Of a stretch of 64,000 nucleotides of DNA, positions 10,433 through 21,199 are shown piece after piece. How positions within the stretch are numbered: position 1 is the stretch's first letter; the number at the start of each line of letters is the position of its first letter. The position numbers and the translations under genes were made by a program. The stretch is from the NCBI GenBank assembly GCA_010093515.1, contig MU001709.1, positions 63,814 through 127,813 of the forward strand, in the 5' to 3' direction. The notes below the pieces were generated by a model, which made no database searches, was not told where the DNA came from, and was given only the letters and a program-made list of their open reading frames with translations. The stretch is from Lineolata rhizophorae (taxonomy: Eukaryota > Ascomycota > Dothideomycetes > Lineolatales > Lineolataceae).

Positions 10433-13400
10433 ATGGCACCGGTAAGTTTCGGGGTTTGTTCTAGCGGCGTTGCGTGCGCTCGGTTGTCTTAGCTTTTCTT
10501 CACTTCGTTTGCGTGCCTCTATCGTTTTATCCTTCGCGTTGTATCACAGCTTCACATTGCAGAACCGAGGCAGCAAACTCTCCGTGAGAGAGCACTTCTG
10601 TTGTTTATATTCACGTTATATAAGGCCGCATTTTCTATCTCTACGCTGCATCACGCTATCCATCCCGGCCGATAGGTCGTCAACATGCTCAGCATGTCCA
10701 TCCCATCTCACCATCGATCTCCACTTCTCTACTCTTCTTCCCCCGCAAACTAGTCTAACATCCTCTCTCCCGCCATCCAGTTCCGCTCCGCTGCCGCCTC
10801 GCGTAGCGCCCGCTCCGGCCGCCCCGGCGCCCAAGCCGAAGTCGACGTCTTCGAGGGCCTCCCCGTACGCCAATGGCGCCTCGCACCCACGCACGTCGGG
10901 CCGGCGCCGCCCTCGCAGTCGGACGCCTCCGGCGGCGCCGCCGAGAACATCTTCAGCGCCGCCGGTCTCGACGGGCCCAACTGGGGCGAGCTTCCCATGC
11001 CGCGCGAGACACACCTTCTTCCCGAGATAAGCCAGCAGCTGCTACGCGCGGCGCGCGCGCCTCGCCTCGCCAAGAGGCCCAGCCCCGCGCCGGGTGAGGA
11101 GGACGACGCGCCGGCGCCAGGCGCCGCGGCGAACGGCGCTGGCAAACACGGCGTTGATGACGGGGATCACCTGCTCGGCGCCGGCGGTGCCGTGGGCGCT
11201 CGCCGCCGTGACGGAGATGGCGATGCTATGACCGGATTCAAAGCGCTCAAGTGGTCCCAGGTCCCGCGCCACCTGGAAGAGTCGGAGCCGGAATATTTGG
11301 CGAAGCGGCGCAAGGGGCTTACGCGTACCATAATCGTAGATGGCAGCGGCGCCACGGCCGTGCCATTGCCTAGAACCGGGGCGAGAGGGCCGAGCGCGGC
11401 CACTGCGGCTACGACTCCCGCGGCCGCTGCGCCAGCGGGTGCTGCACCGGCGATGAGGAGGACCAAGGTCAGGAAAGTGGACGCCGATGGCGTCGCTCAA
11501 GTGTGGGACGTCCTCGTACCCGAAGGCCAAACGGTCGAGGGCGAAATCACGGAGCCCGAAGCGGGTCTCGCGCCGCCACCACCAGCATCGTCTGTCGCCG
11601 CTCCATCCGAGGGCCAAACACCGCTCGATGCGCCCGCCGACGGCGCCACGCCCGCGGCCTCGACCCAAAACGGCCTCGCCGCTCCCCCCGGCCAGACCCC
11701 GCAGGCCACCGCTCCGGCGTCCCCGCTCCCACCCATTTCTGTCGGGAGCATCCCGACCGCGTCGGCCGCGCCCGGCACCGTCATCGAGGGTGTCGGCGTC
11801 GTCAACGAGGACGGTGTCGTCGTCGCAACGGCTACGACGCCCGCCGCGCCAGGGACGCCGGGCTTCGTACCCGCGGCGGCGGAGGCGCCGTCAAGGAGAA
11901 GGCCGCCGCCGCCGAGGAGGAAGCAGAAGAAGGGTCCAGGCAGGGGGAAGAAGAAGGTTATGTTCACGGAAGGGGAGGCCGCGGCTGCAGCTGGGGCTGC
12001 GCCTGGGGCTGTTGCGGGGGCGCCGCCGGCGACTACTGCTGGTGGGCCTGGTGGGCCTCCCGCTGGAGCTCCTGCGTCGGGTGCGATGCCTGGTGCGGTG
12101 CCCGAAGCACTACCGGCGAGAGATGGGGCTGCGCAGCCTGCGCCTGATGTTGTTGCCGCTACTACTGATACCGCGGCGGCGCCGCCGAGCGTGGCACCTG
12201 CGGAAACGGCACAGCCACAACAACAGCTCGAGCAGCAGCAGCAACAGGATCCGAATCTGCTGGGCGTGCCGACGCCGGGGACCACCGTCTCGGGTGCGGA
12301 CGGCGACACGCCGATGGCGGACGTGCCGGAGGGCGACGAGGAGGGCGACGAGGAAGGCGATGAGGGTGAGGAAGAAGAGCAGCAGGATGGGGATGGCGAT
12401 GCGACTATGAGGGAGGTTAGCGAGCGTGAGAGTGAGGACACGAAGCAGCCTGCTGTTGACGCCGCGGCGGAACCCGCTCCCACTCCTACTCCCGCTTCGG
12501 AGGCCCTTGCGGCCGAAGAACAGCCGTCTACACCTATTGAGCCAGCCGCCACGGTCGCCGACCCAACTCCGACCGCGGCAAATGCTCCGCCCTCAGAACC
12601 AACGGAGCAAGCTCCCGCCATCATGGAGCCATCATCGGCTGAAGAGCAAGCGCCGCCCGCGCCGCGCACGCCGCCCCGGCTCGGGCTGCAACCGCAGCCG
12701 TCCCCACCCACAATCGCGGAACCACCTCAGGAACCCGCCGAAAAGCAGCCCGAACAGACGAGCCTGCCCTCGCCGAAGCTCGACCCAGTGGTCGCCCCTC
12801 CGGCCGCACCGCAGCTCACGTCGCCCATGGCACCGCTCCCGCCCGCCATCGTGGACGAAGCAGGCCGAGCGTCGGCGTCGCCGGCGCCGGCGTCGATGCC
12901 GGCGGAGGAGATGCAGCCTGAGGGCTTGGAGGCAGAGAACGGAGCGCAGCACGTTGCTATCGTGGAGCCGGCGCCTGATGAGGCGGCGCCAGAGCCCGCG
13001 GCCGCCACTACGTTTTCACCCGAGAAAGAGGCACCCGCGGCAGCCCCTGAGGATCGCAGCACCGTCGACGTGGCGCTAGGGTCTTCCCTCGCTGTGCCGC
13101 CGGTTGCGCCACACGAGCGCGAGCCCTCGAGCTCGCCGGACTTGCCTCTCGCGGAGTCGGCGGTGGCTGCGCCGGCGGAGGCGGCGGCAACGGAGTCGCA
13201 GGTGGGCGAAAGCCAGCAGGCGGTTGCCGATAGGGCCGCGCCGGTTGAGGTGCAGCCTGCGACGGCGGCGAGCGTGATTAGGGAGGTTGTTGAAGGGGGT
13301 GTTGCGGCGGAATTGGAGGCGAAGGGCGAGCCGCCGAACGTGGCGATGGAGGAGGGGCAGCCCGCGGTTGCTGGAGAGGGTGAGACGAAGGAAGGTAAGG

Positions 13401-14074
13401 AGGGAGGCGATGAAGTGGGGACCACTGGGGAGGGGATGGTGGAGCAGATGGATGTCGATATGCCTGAAGTGGCGGAGAAGCCGGAGGAGCAAGCGGCTGC
13501 TGAGACGGTGCCGGAGGAGAGCGCTGCTAATGAGAGCAAAGGTGAAGGGCACGAGCAGGCGGCGCCGGTGCAGGAGGAGAGGACGCAGGAGGACGGTCCG
13601 GAGGCGGAGGGCGTGACGACCGAGCATGGCGATCAGGGACGCGAGAAGACGGAGGATGTGGAGATGGCTGAGGACAGAGGAGGCGATGCTCAGCCCGCCG
13701 CGGAGCCGCCTGCAGAGGAACCGAAACCAGAGGTTCCAGTCGAGGCCGAGGGGACGAATGTCGAAGCCAAGACCGAGACTGTCGCGCAGAAGGAAGGAGG
13801 GGAAGGTGAGGAGGCTCAAGCTACGGCTTCTGATGGGGTGGCGCCTGAAGTCGCGGTAGAGGAAGTGGAAGCGAAGGGAGAGGGGGCTGAGCAGGGGAAA
13901 GGGGTGGAGGATGAGGTCGACGTGGTTGGTCCGGGGTCGGAGAAGGGGGTTGAGGCTGGTGGTGGTGAGGGTACTGGGGACGCCGCTGGCGGTAATGCTG
14001 ATACTGCGCCTGCTCCTGTGTTAGCAGAGGAAGGGGCGGCGGAGAAAGGAGACGAGAAAGAGGAGAGTGCGTGA
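10433..14074 (+). CDS. Large acidic, disordered fungal protein of unknown function
   Basis: Two-exon model: a three-codon first exon (10433-10441, Met-Ala-Pro), a 339 bp intron with a GTAAGT donor, and a long second exon 10781-14074, giving 1100 residues. I do not recognise the family. The N-terminal ~230 residues look conserved: VFEGLPVRQWRLAPTHVG near residue 30, KWSQVPRHLEE...EYLAKRRKG at about 160-182, and RRTKVRKVDADGVAQVWDVL followed by VPEGQTVEGE at about 225-255. The remaining ~850 residues are low-complexity Ala/Pro/Glu/Gly sequence with short Gln runs and acidic blocks. Basic clusters in the first third would suit a nuclear protein, perhaps a chromatin-complex subunit, but that is a guess. 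The start is supported by the continuous frame upstream of Met-10997 and the clean acceptor at 10779-10780. Confidence 0.7.
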
Positions 14075-14852
14075 GGTGCACGTTTCCTTTACGGAATTGA
14101 GGGCTTAGTCTCTGATTTCTTTTTTTTTTATGCCTCTGAGACTTTTGGATTGGAAGGTCTGACCTATCTTGTTTCTCGTACTGGTTCTCTTTTCATTCCT
14201 GTTTGAGCTCTGGGAGCAGGTCATGGTGCGTGAATTGGTCATCACCGGATGACATGGGAACTGATGGTTGGGAAGGCGGCGATAGAGTGCTGGCACTAAT
14301 TTCATAGGTAGGAAAGCAATTGTTTGATCTTAACTTTCGTGAACACGGCGTATTTTGTAAGGTGTGTAGAGTCTTAACATTAGTTTTGGTCGCGGCCGTA
14401 TATAGAAGCTTGGTAAATCAGGAACGTAATGATCACGTGTAGGATAAGCAGTAAGAGCAAAACCAAAGGACGAGATAACATGATTTTCTGCGTTTGATTC
14501 ATTGTTTGACTGTTCGCAATACAAGTCGTCTATCTACATATATTCCGCCGCCGTCGCGGCGGAGCTGAGGTTGAAGCTTGAGGACTGGGTGCGTCTCCCG
14601 CCCAATCAGCCGGCCTCGCTAAAGCCGAGTGTCGAGGCTCCGGTCGGACCTAGTAAAGCCGACGCCGACCGACCGGCTTAAGGCCATAAAATCGCCTCCA
14701 TGGATTCTCCGAGGGTTGTGACATAATTCCGCCAGACTTTCGAATCCGCTCGTCGCAACAACAACAACTTCCATCGCCATCGCAGCGCCACGCTCCAGCT
14801 GCAAAACGTTCCCTCACTTTGCCCCGACTGCTCGGTTAAGCGCTACAAGGCA
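14075..14852. other. Intergenic region between the disordered-protein gene and ISD11
   Basis: Holds the T-rich 3' region of the upstream gene and the promoter of ISD11. A CACGTG box is at 14434-14439. No coding signal beyond short random ORFs. Confidence 0.45.
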
Positions 14853-15672
14853 ATGACCACGCCGGCCAACGGCTCCGCTGCTTTCCAGGCCCGCTCCCTG
14901 GTAAGCCCGCAGTCCCTCTCCGTCTCGCCCCGCCGAGCCTTCTCCTTCCGCCTGCGCTGTTCCACGCAGCGCGCCTCTTTCCACGCGCACGGGAGAGACC
15001 CTCCACGTCTGCCGCGCGCATCGCGCCGTGCCCGCCCCCCGCGCCACCCCTTGCCCCGCGAGGAAGAAGCAGCACGTGGTCTCGGCTAACCAGAGCGGTC
15101 GCGCGCGCGACGCGGGATCGAAACAGTACCGCTCCCTCCTCCGGACGGCGAACCAGTTCGCGGCGTACAACTTCCGCGAGTACGCGCGGCGGCGGGCGCG
15201 CGACGCGTTCCGCGAGCATGCGGCCGAGACGGACGCCCGCGCGGTGCAGGAGCTGGTGCAGAAGGGGCTGAAGGAGCTGCAGGTTATGAAGGTTAGTGGT
15301 GGGAGTTCTGTTTGGTCTCGCGGTGGTGAATGGTGCGGTGGGGGTGTGGGCTGGGCGAGAATATGAGGGCGTTCTGGTCGTGCGATGCGCGGTTGAGACA
15401 TTGGTCGCGTGGTGCTGAAGATGGAGTGGTGGCGATGTGGTGCGCTTGGGCTAACTCTCCGTGGCAAACAGAGACAAACGGTGATAAGCCAGTTCTATCA
15501 GTTGGACAGGCTGGTCGTAGAAGGTGGGAAGACAGGAAAGGAGACAGGGAATGCGAGCGAGATTGTACGGCAGAAGGATACGGGGTGAGATTCCTCTCAA
15601 TTCTTGCCTTGATTGGTCCTAGTTTATGTTTTCTTCCATCCCGCGGCTAACTTTCAGTGCAGATGGGACTGA
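14853..15672 (+). CDS. ISD11: ISD11, LYR-motif subunit of the mitochondrial cysteine desulfurase complex
   Basis: Small mitochondrial LYR protein that binds and stabilises cysteine desulfurase Nfs1 with acyl-carrier protein for Fe-S cluster assembly. Four exons keep frame: 14853-14900, 15127-15291, 15472-15584 and 15663-15672, giving 111 residues. The Leu-Tyr-Arg motif is made only by splicing: exon 1 ends in ARSL and exon 2 begins [11 protein letters not shown]. The family signature continues with [18 protein letters not shown], then [20 protein letters not shown] at the start of exon 3. The last exon is ten bases and turns GTG-interrupted ...RQKDTG into a terminal DTGWD, which matches what I recall of fungal ISD11 ends. 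If it is not spliced, translation stops two codons earlier at 15586-15588. The length fits the family (about 90-110 residues). Confidence 0.92.
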
Positions 15673-18600
15673 TAGCCAAATCCGGCGCATGCCCCTTTTT
15701 CTTCTTATTAACCTTCATTTGAGGCGTTCGTGTCTACTCCATTTGAGCGGCATCCCTCTTGTATTATAGATATCGGACCTACCGGCAGTGTGTAGCCAGA
15801 CCGGTGTTGTTCCAAGGGCTGTTTCGGGTCTTAGTGGCCCGTTGATACGGTTGGAGAGACAGACATACGCAATTGTACTAGCCTGAATCACAGGGATGAT
15901 GCAATCTCAACTACTGTTAATGTGTATGCTTTATGGCTGCTTAGTGATGCATCACTTTCATGAGGAAAGCCGAACTTCCATCCTAACCAATGGAAATCTT
16001 CGTACAATTAATCGCAAATGGCAGACGCAAATCCAATAGTACCGGGTTTTCTATGCTCTATTTGGCTTTCGAGCTTGTAATATGCTGCTGTAAAGGGCCA
16101 CTGTGTCGCCAGCCCACGCCACACATTCGTAATCTACGTTCGGATTAGATCTCGATATATAGCAGCCACTGATTGCTATTGACATTGAGTTCCTCATTCA
16201 CTATTGTCTCGTTCTTCTTTTACACGATCTCTACAGAGTTGGCACCAATTGCTTATCATCGCCTCTTTAGGACCCGGAGGCTAACATTCATCCAACGTCA
16301 AGTCTACAAATTGTTTTCGACAGATAAAGCTGTGCCCTGCTATTAGTGAGCCTGATACATGGACAAAGGTCGCTTACCATGCGAAAGAGAGCGACTTAAT
16401 GTACATACCGAGCGTCTAACACTTGAGGTTCGGTTGGGCTATAAAAGGCTGAGATTGAAACTCCAGAAGCTGATCTCAATGCACTTTGCTGTAAAGTTGT
16501 TGACCACTGACCGTTTTTATCCAGTTTTGCCAGGAGTAGACACGGTAGAGGCAATGAGTGTGTTTTCTACTCAATAGAGTATGTAGAGGCGTCGGTGTAA
16601 ATACGTAGTAGAATTTAAGTATTGGGGTTGGAAGAGAAAACGAAGGAGAGAGGAACAAACCTATTTAATAACCTAGGCTTGGTACTATGCTCTCATAGCG
16701 GCGCTAGAAAGCCCGCGCGAACCTCGTCGCATACAGCCATTGCGGAAACTCCTTTTTCGGTGAGTAACGTGAATTGCCCCGGTACGCGGGATATGCAAGC
16801 ATAAGATGCGCCGCGAGGATAGGGCGCTCGTCGGGGAAAATTAACAGATGTAGTCAGACGACAGCTTAGTCCATAGGGAACTGCCGCCTGAAATGCCACA
16901 GCTTCATAGATGCGCATCTGTCCGAGGAAAATAATTTAGAGCATTCCATTGCGGCGCTAACGCTAGGCTGCTCGCTCAAACAAATCTGGTATCGGGGCGA
17001 GCCCTGAGGTTTCCTGGTGCACTCATGATGACTTGGTGGCTACTTTGTTCTCGTATGGTACCCCGCTGCAACTTTTAGCTCCCATATGAATTCTAGAACT
17101 ACGAACAGGTGGACTTATGCTTGGCGCTTGCCTTTGCATCTTCGTGTGTTCTTCCGTTATATGGTCCGAGAGTGAGCCGCCGGGAGTGAGGTACATGTCA
17201 ACAAATCTTAGCACGGCAGGTAATATTCTACCCGGGCTCGAAGGTCTAGAGTAATATCCAATGTAGGAACAAAGGAAGTTGTGCAGAATATCGACAGGGG
17301 TGTGTAGGGTCACCCGCCCTATTGCTATTCATCTTCGTAAAGGATGCCGTGACGGCTCCACTAAGCAACTAGCGGGACGGAATGGACATTGTGTGCGATT
17401 CTAGGAAGAAAGAGTCGACAGCCCTTCTCACCAATATTCGTCCTTCTTCAGTGAGATTCGGGAGATGCCTCTGTGTGGATAGATGTTGTTTTACAGTTTT
17501 CGTTGCTGCCTGCACCCGATCTGAAGAAAGGAGTTGGAAGATAGGGGGTTAGCATATGTATAGCAAGTACCAACACGTATCACTAACAAGAGCACGCATG
17601 TTGGGGAATGAAACACATTGTACGAAGGAGGCAGTATAAAGGAGGCGCTAAAATATCGTTCTCTACTTTTGTAAAGAAAATATCTGCGTATTGTTCAAGG
17701 GTATGAGCGAGCATTGGAACATTCATACTCTCCTAGAGATTACACAGCTGACTCTTTGGCCGCGGCCTTTGGTTGAAGTGCCTATAAATATCTCTAGCGA
17801 GCAAAGGTACCAATATCGCCATACTATAATGCAATCGAAGTCTAGCGGAGAGAAGGAAGCGCTGCAGAAAAGGGAGCAGGGATAAGATGCAGCATCACGT
17901 GACCGCCTATCGGTAGCGGAGAGAGCGTTTTCTTTGGCTATCCCCTAGGCATGTCCTACCTCGTCGCCTTGTTTCGGATCCCCACCATGTTCCCAGCTTT
18001 GAGCGGCGCTATGTAGGCGATACCGGATTGCATCGGCTCCGACGAGATTTTGTTCGTTGCTGAGTCGCCGATTAGCGCCCTCCGGTAACTAATCGCAACC
18101 TGCATGACCGACTTGGATCGTCAGCAAGCCAGACAGCAGTTCAATCTGCTTCTAGATAGCCCCGAATATGATGAAATGCTCGTCGAGGCATGTGAGGGCT
18201 TCTTTACTTCAGACCTTCAGCGCGTACGCATGCATATCTGTGTTGCTCTCCTGGAGCCTGCTCTCGTTCCCGGTCCGAGTCGTAAGTTACGTACCGCCCG
18301 CCACTAAGAATTAAAACTTCGACAATTACCTGTTAAATGTCCCAAGCAAGGTTAGTTAGGCAGGGTTAAGGGCTTTCCTTGACCTATTTTGCGCTCGCTG
18401 AGGCATTGGGCTTGGAGGTTTGTCGTAGCTTGGATCGTCTCCTCCGACGCTCCTGTGTGTCGCTCTAATGCTCACAAGGCGACCTTAGACATAGCGATGC
18501 AAACGGTATGAGTCACGTTAAATTCTGCAATAGCATTGCGCATGATTTCTAGGTCGATATGGTGTAATTCTTCGGAAGTCCAAACTTCCTGCCTAGATTG

Positions 18601-21199
18601 ACCCTGACAGTACCTGGCCCGGAGATTTTCTGCTTTAGCAATGACGCAGTGCTACTATCGGCAGAACCCAGGACCTTCTCACCAGAATCTAATCATTTAG
18701 CCTGATTAACCGGGATAATTTGATTTTGTCGGTCGGTTTTCATGTTCTTGAAAGGAAAGGCGCGTGTCATACAGGTCGTTGATAGCCTTAAGTTGATATT
18801 GACCAACTACACAGCCGAAAAAAGGAATTCAAGCATCACCGGTTAGAATATGCCGTAAGGGCTTGCTTCTAATTTGAATCTGTGGATGGTTCGGGGGTTT
18901 GGGGCCTCTACATTGCGCTAGCGACGTCTATATCTCTTGCCTGCTGCTTTGTTTCTGCGAGAGTATTCCCGAATTTCTGGATCAGGTGCAAAGCCGCACC
19001 AAGGCTAGAAAGCTTGCAAGACATATCAATGAATACACTCAAAATGCGTAACAATTTTGAAAGGCAGCGTTATGCCCGATTGAGAAAACTGTTATTGCTA
19101 CTGTCTTCTCCGAAGGCTTTAGAACAATTAGGGAACGTAGATACTTACGACTTCTACTAAGCGACATTATCCTCGTTCTATCTTCTGTAGGGCGTAGGTT
19201 ATTGGGAATGTTCCTTCAGTGAAGGCTTCTTTGTCGACATTCCGCGAGGATGCATCCAACTATGCAAGGCCCTTGGTCGTTCCCTAAACGAGATGAGGCA
19301 TAACCTGCGACACTATTGGGCTGCGAGGGAGCTGCTACAAGTTCATGGGGCTTTGTGCATCAACCCGTCGCAATCGTCTTTGTTCTTTGATATTCGTGAG
19401 GGCAGAACCGAACGTCGTCCACGCCGCCGAACGCATATGTCGCGATTAGGGGTATCGTCGACTCAAATAACTGACAGAACTGTGTAAGGGTAAAGATGTA
19501 CGACATAGATGGTGTCCGTAGGCATTTGGTGGAGTGTGCCAGTCTTACGTTACCGTAAAAACCCAAATGGTGGAGGCGTCACATAGCGCCAAGAACATGC
19601 GGCGGCTGCAGCAAGCTACAAGTCCGATTAGCTCAGAATGCGAAGAGATTTGTAGACATCAAACTTTTCTGTTATGATAACCGGCCGGGGGGAGCCCATC
19701 CCGATCGCGCTTTCAGTGGTAAAGAGGGGGGGGAGGGGGCGGCGATGTCATCACGATATGTATGTACCTTGCCACATGGACGAGCGTCGCTAGGACAAGA
19801 GCGCCAGGGCAACCACGTGATTCCTTCCGCTGAAACATCCCCCATTGCAAGCGCATCCGTTTATATCCTTCAGCGTCATGGGAGTGCAAGTTCCTAGACT
19901 GCGGGATTATCTGCAAAGGATACGTCGGTTCTCAGCCAGGTTTTTTGTGGTGCCGAGCTCGCATAAGCTAGCTGAAGCAACCCCGAAACAATTCGAGGCA
20001 CTCTGCTGTATAGACCGTGAAGACAGACAAACCGAGAATTTTGCACTACAGGCGGATGAGGCGGGTAGCTTGGAGCAAACTGCATTGACAACTACGCTAC
20101 AGACTGGGCGCTTGCATTATTATGTGTTGGTTCCACCAGACGTGGCCCCGTCGCGCTCCTTCTCCACCTCGGGATTTCCGCACCGCAACAAACAGAAGAA
20201 GTCTGCCTACAAATGTACCATGAACTTACTCAACGCTCGCAACATATATTCCAAACTGAAGACTGGCAGAATGACAAGTGTCAAGACGTGAGTTTTGTTG
20301 GCGGAAGACTACGCCTCCATCTCTCCGTCAACTAGGGTCATTGAGATTAATCATCATCCGCTCCTACTCTGTAGATGACACAAAAGCACGACTTTTGGGG
20401 CAAACGGCCTAATGTTCAGCCTAGGGGGCACTTTGCAATGCTTTTTGGTCACAGAGCTTCGTGTATATATCGCTGAAAGGCGCTTTGATCAAAGTGCTAA
20501 GTGGAAATTGGCCAAACCGGAAGTTCCGGCCCAGCCCAAAAAAAGGCACTACGCATACCATGGAAGAGTAATGCCTCGAGGAAAAGTTCATGTGAATGAT
20601 AAGGGGCGAAGCTTCCACAGCTAGAGACCTGCGCTCTGGCTGGAGTCGGAGCGCGTCGCTGCGGTCAGTCAAAGCATGTCAGAAGCGTGACTGAACTCTT
20701 GGCTATCCTGAATGATAATTCATAGAGCTTGAGAAAGGTGGGGGGCATGGTTATTCATATACAACGCACTCACACCCCCGGCGTGATTGGCTGCGTTCGG
20801 AACGCTAGCTAGCGGTGGTTTGTTTATATCGGGAGCAGCCGCGCGAGGCTCCAGGATCCAACCTCGCTCCCTCATCACCCCCGACTTCAACCACCTCTGT
20901 TCTTTCTTAACGAGCGGACCTCACCCCGACCCTCCGCCCCCCAACCACCCACATTTCCGCTCCTGGCGCCACCCACGCCACGCATCTTCGTACTGTGTCC
21001 GCGAGAGCCTTCCTTTATAAATTAGCTTATCGGCCCTTTTCCGCTCTCCTGTGGACGCGCATTGCGCCCGGCACTCGCTCACCCCTTGTGGTGTGCGGGC
21101 GCCGCGACTCGTCTCCACTTCCAAATTTCTCAACACTCTCACTCCCTACACCCGAGCTTTCCACTCAATCAACTGCAACGGACTGGGCAGATATCAGCT
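15673..21199. other. 5.5 kb gene-poor island with ORF fragments
   Basis: Lower GC than the flanking genes, with no complete gene model. Fragments that read like protein but do not assemble: 18104-18307 (+; starts MTDLDRQQARQQFNLLL, with a possible splice donor after SDLQR), 18882-19160 (+), 19190-19487 (+; contains GRSLNEMRHNLRHYW) and 19878-20291 (+; starts MGVQVPRLRDYLQRIRRF). CACGTG boxes lie at 17896-17901 and 19814-19819. A G-run at about 19727-19744 is a homopurine tract. The last ~400 bases are the C/T-rich promoter of the SET gene. I see no transposon termini. Confidence 0.45.

Noticed and set aside
11497-12711. 404-codon antisense frame over the acidic disordered-protein gene
   Set aside because: Low-complexity Ser/Ala/Gly reading opposite a repetitive coding strand.
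16359-16577. ORF with a TATA-like CTATAAAAGG inside it (about 16440)
   Set aside because: The TATA-like word lies within the ORF and no gene follows at a suitable distance.
15673-21199. Possible transposon in the gene-poor island
   Set aside because: No terminal repeats, target duplications, reverse-transcriptase, transposase or tyrosine-recombinase motifs could be seen.
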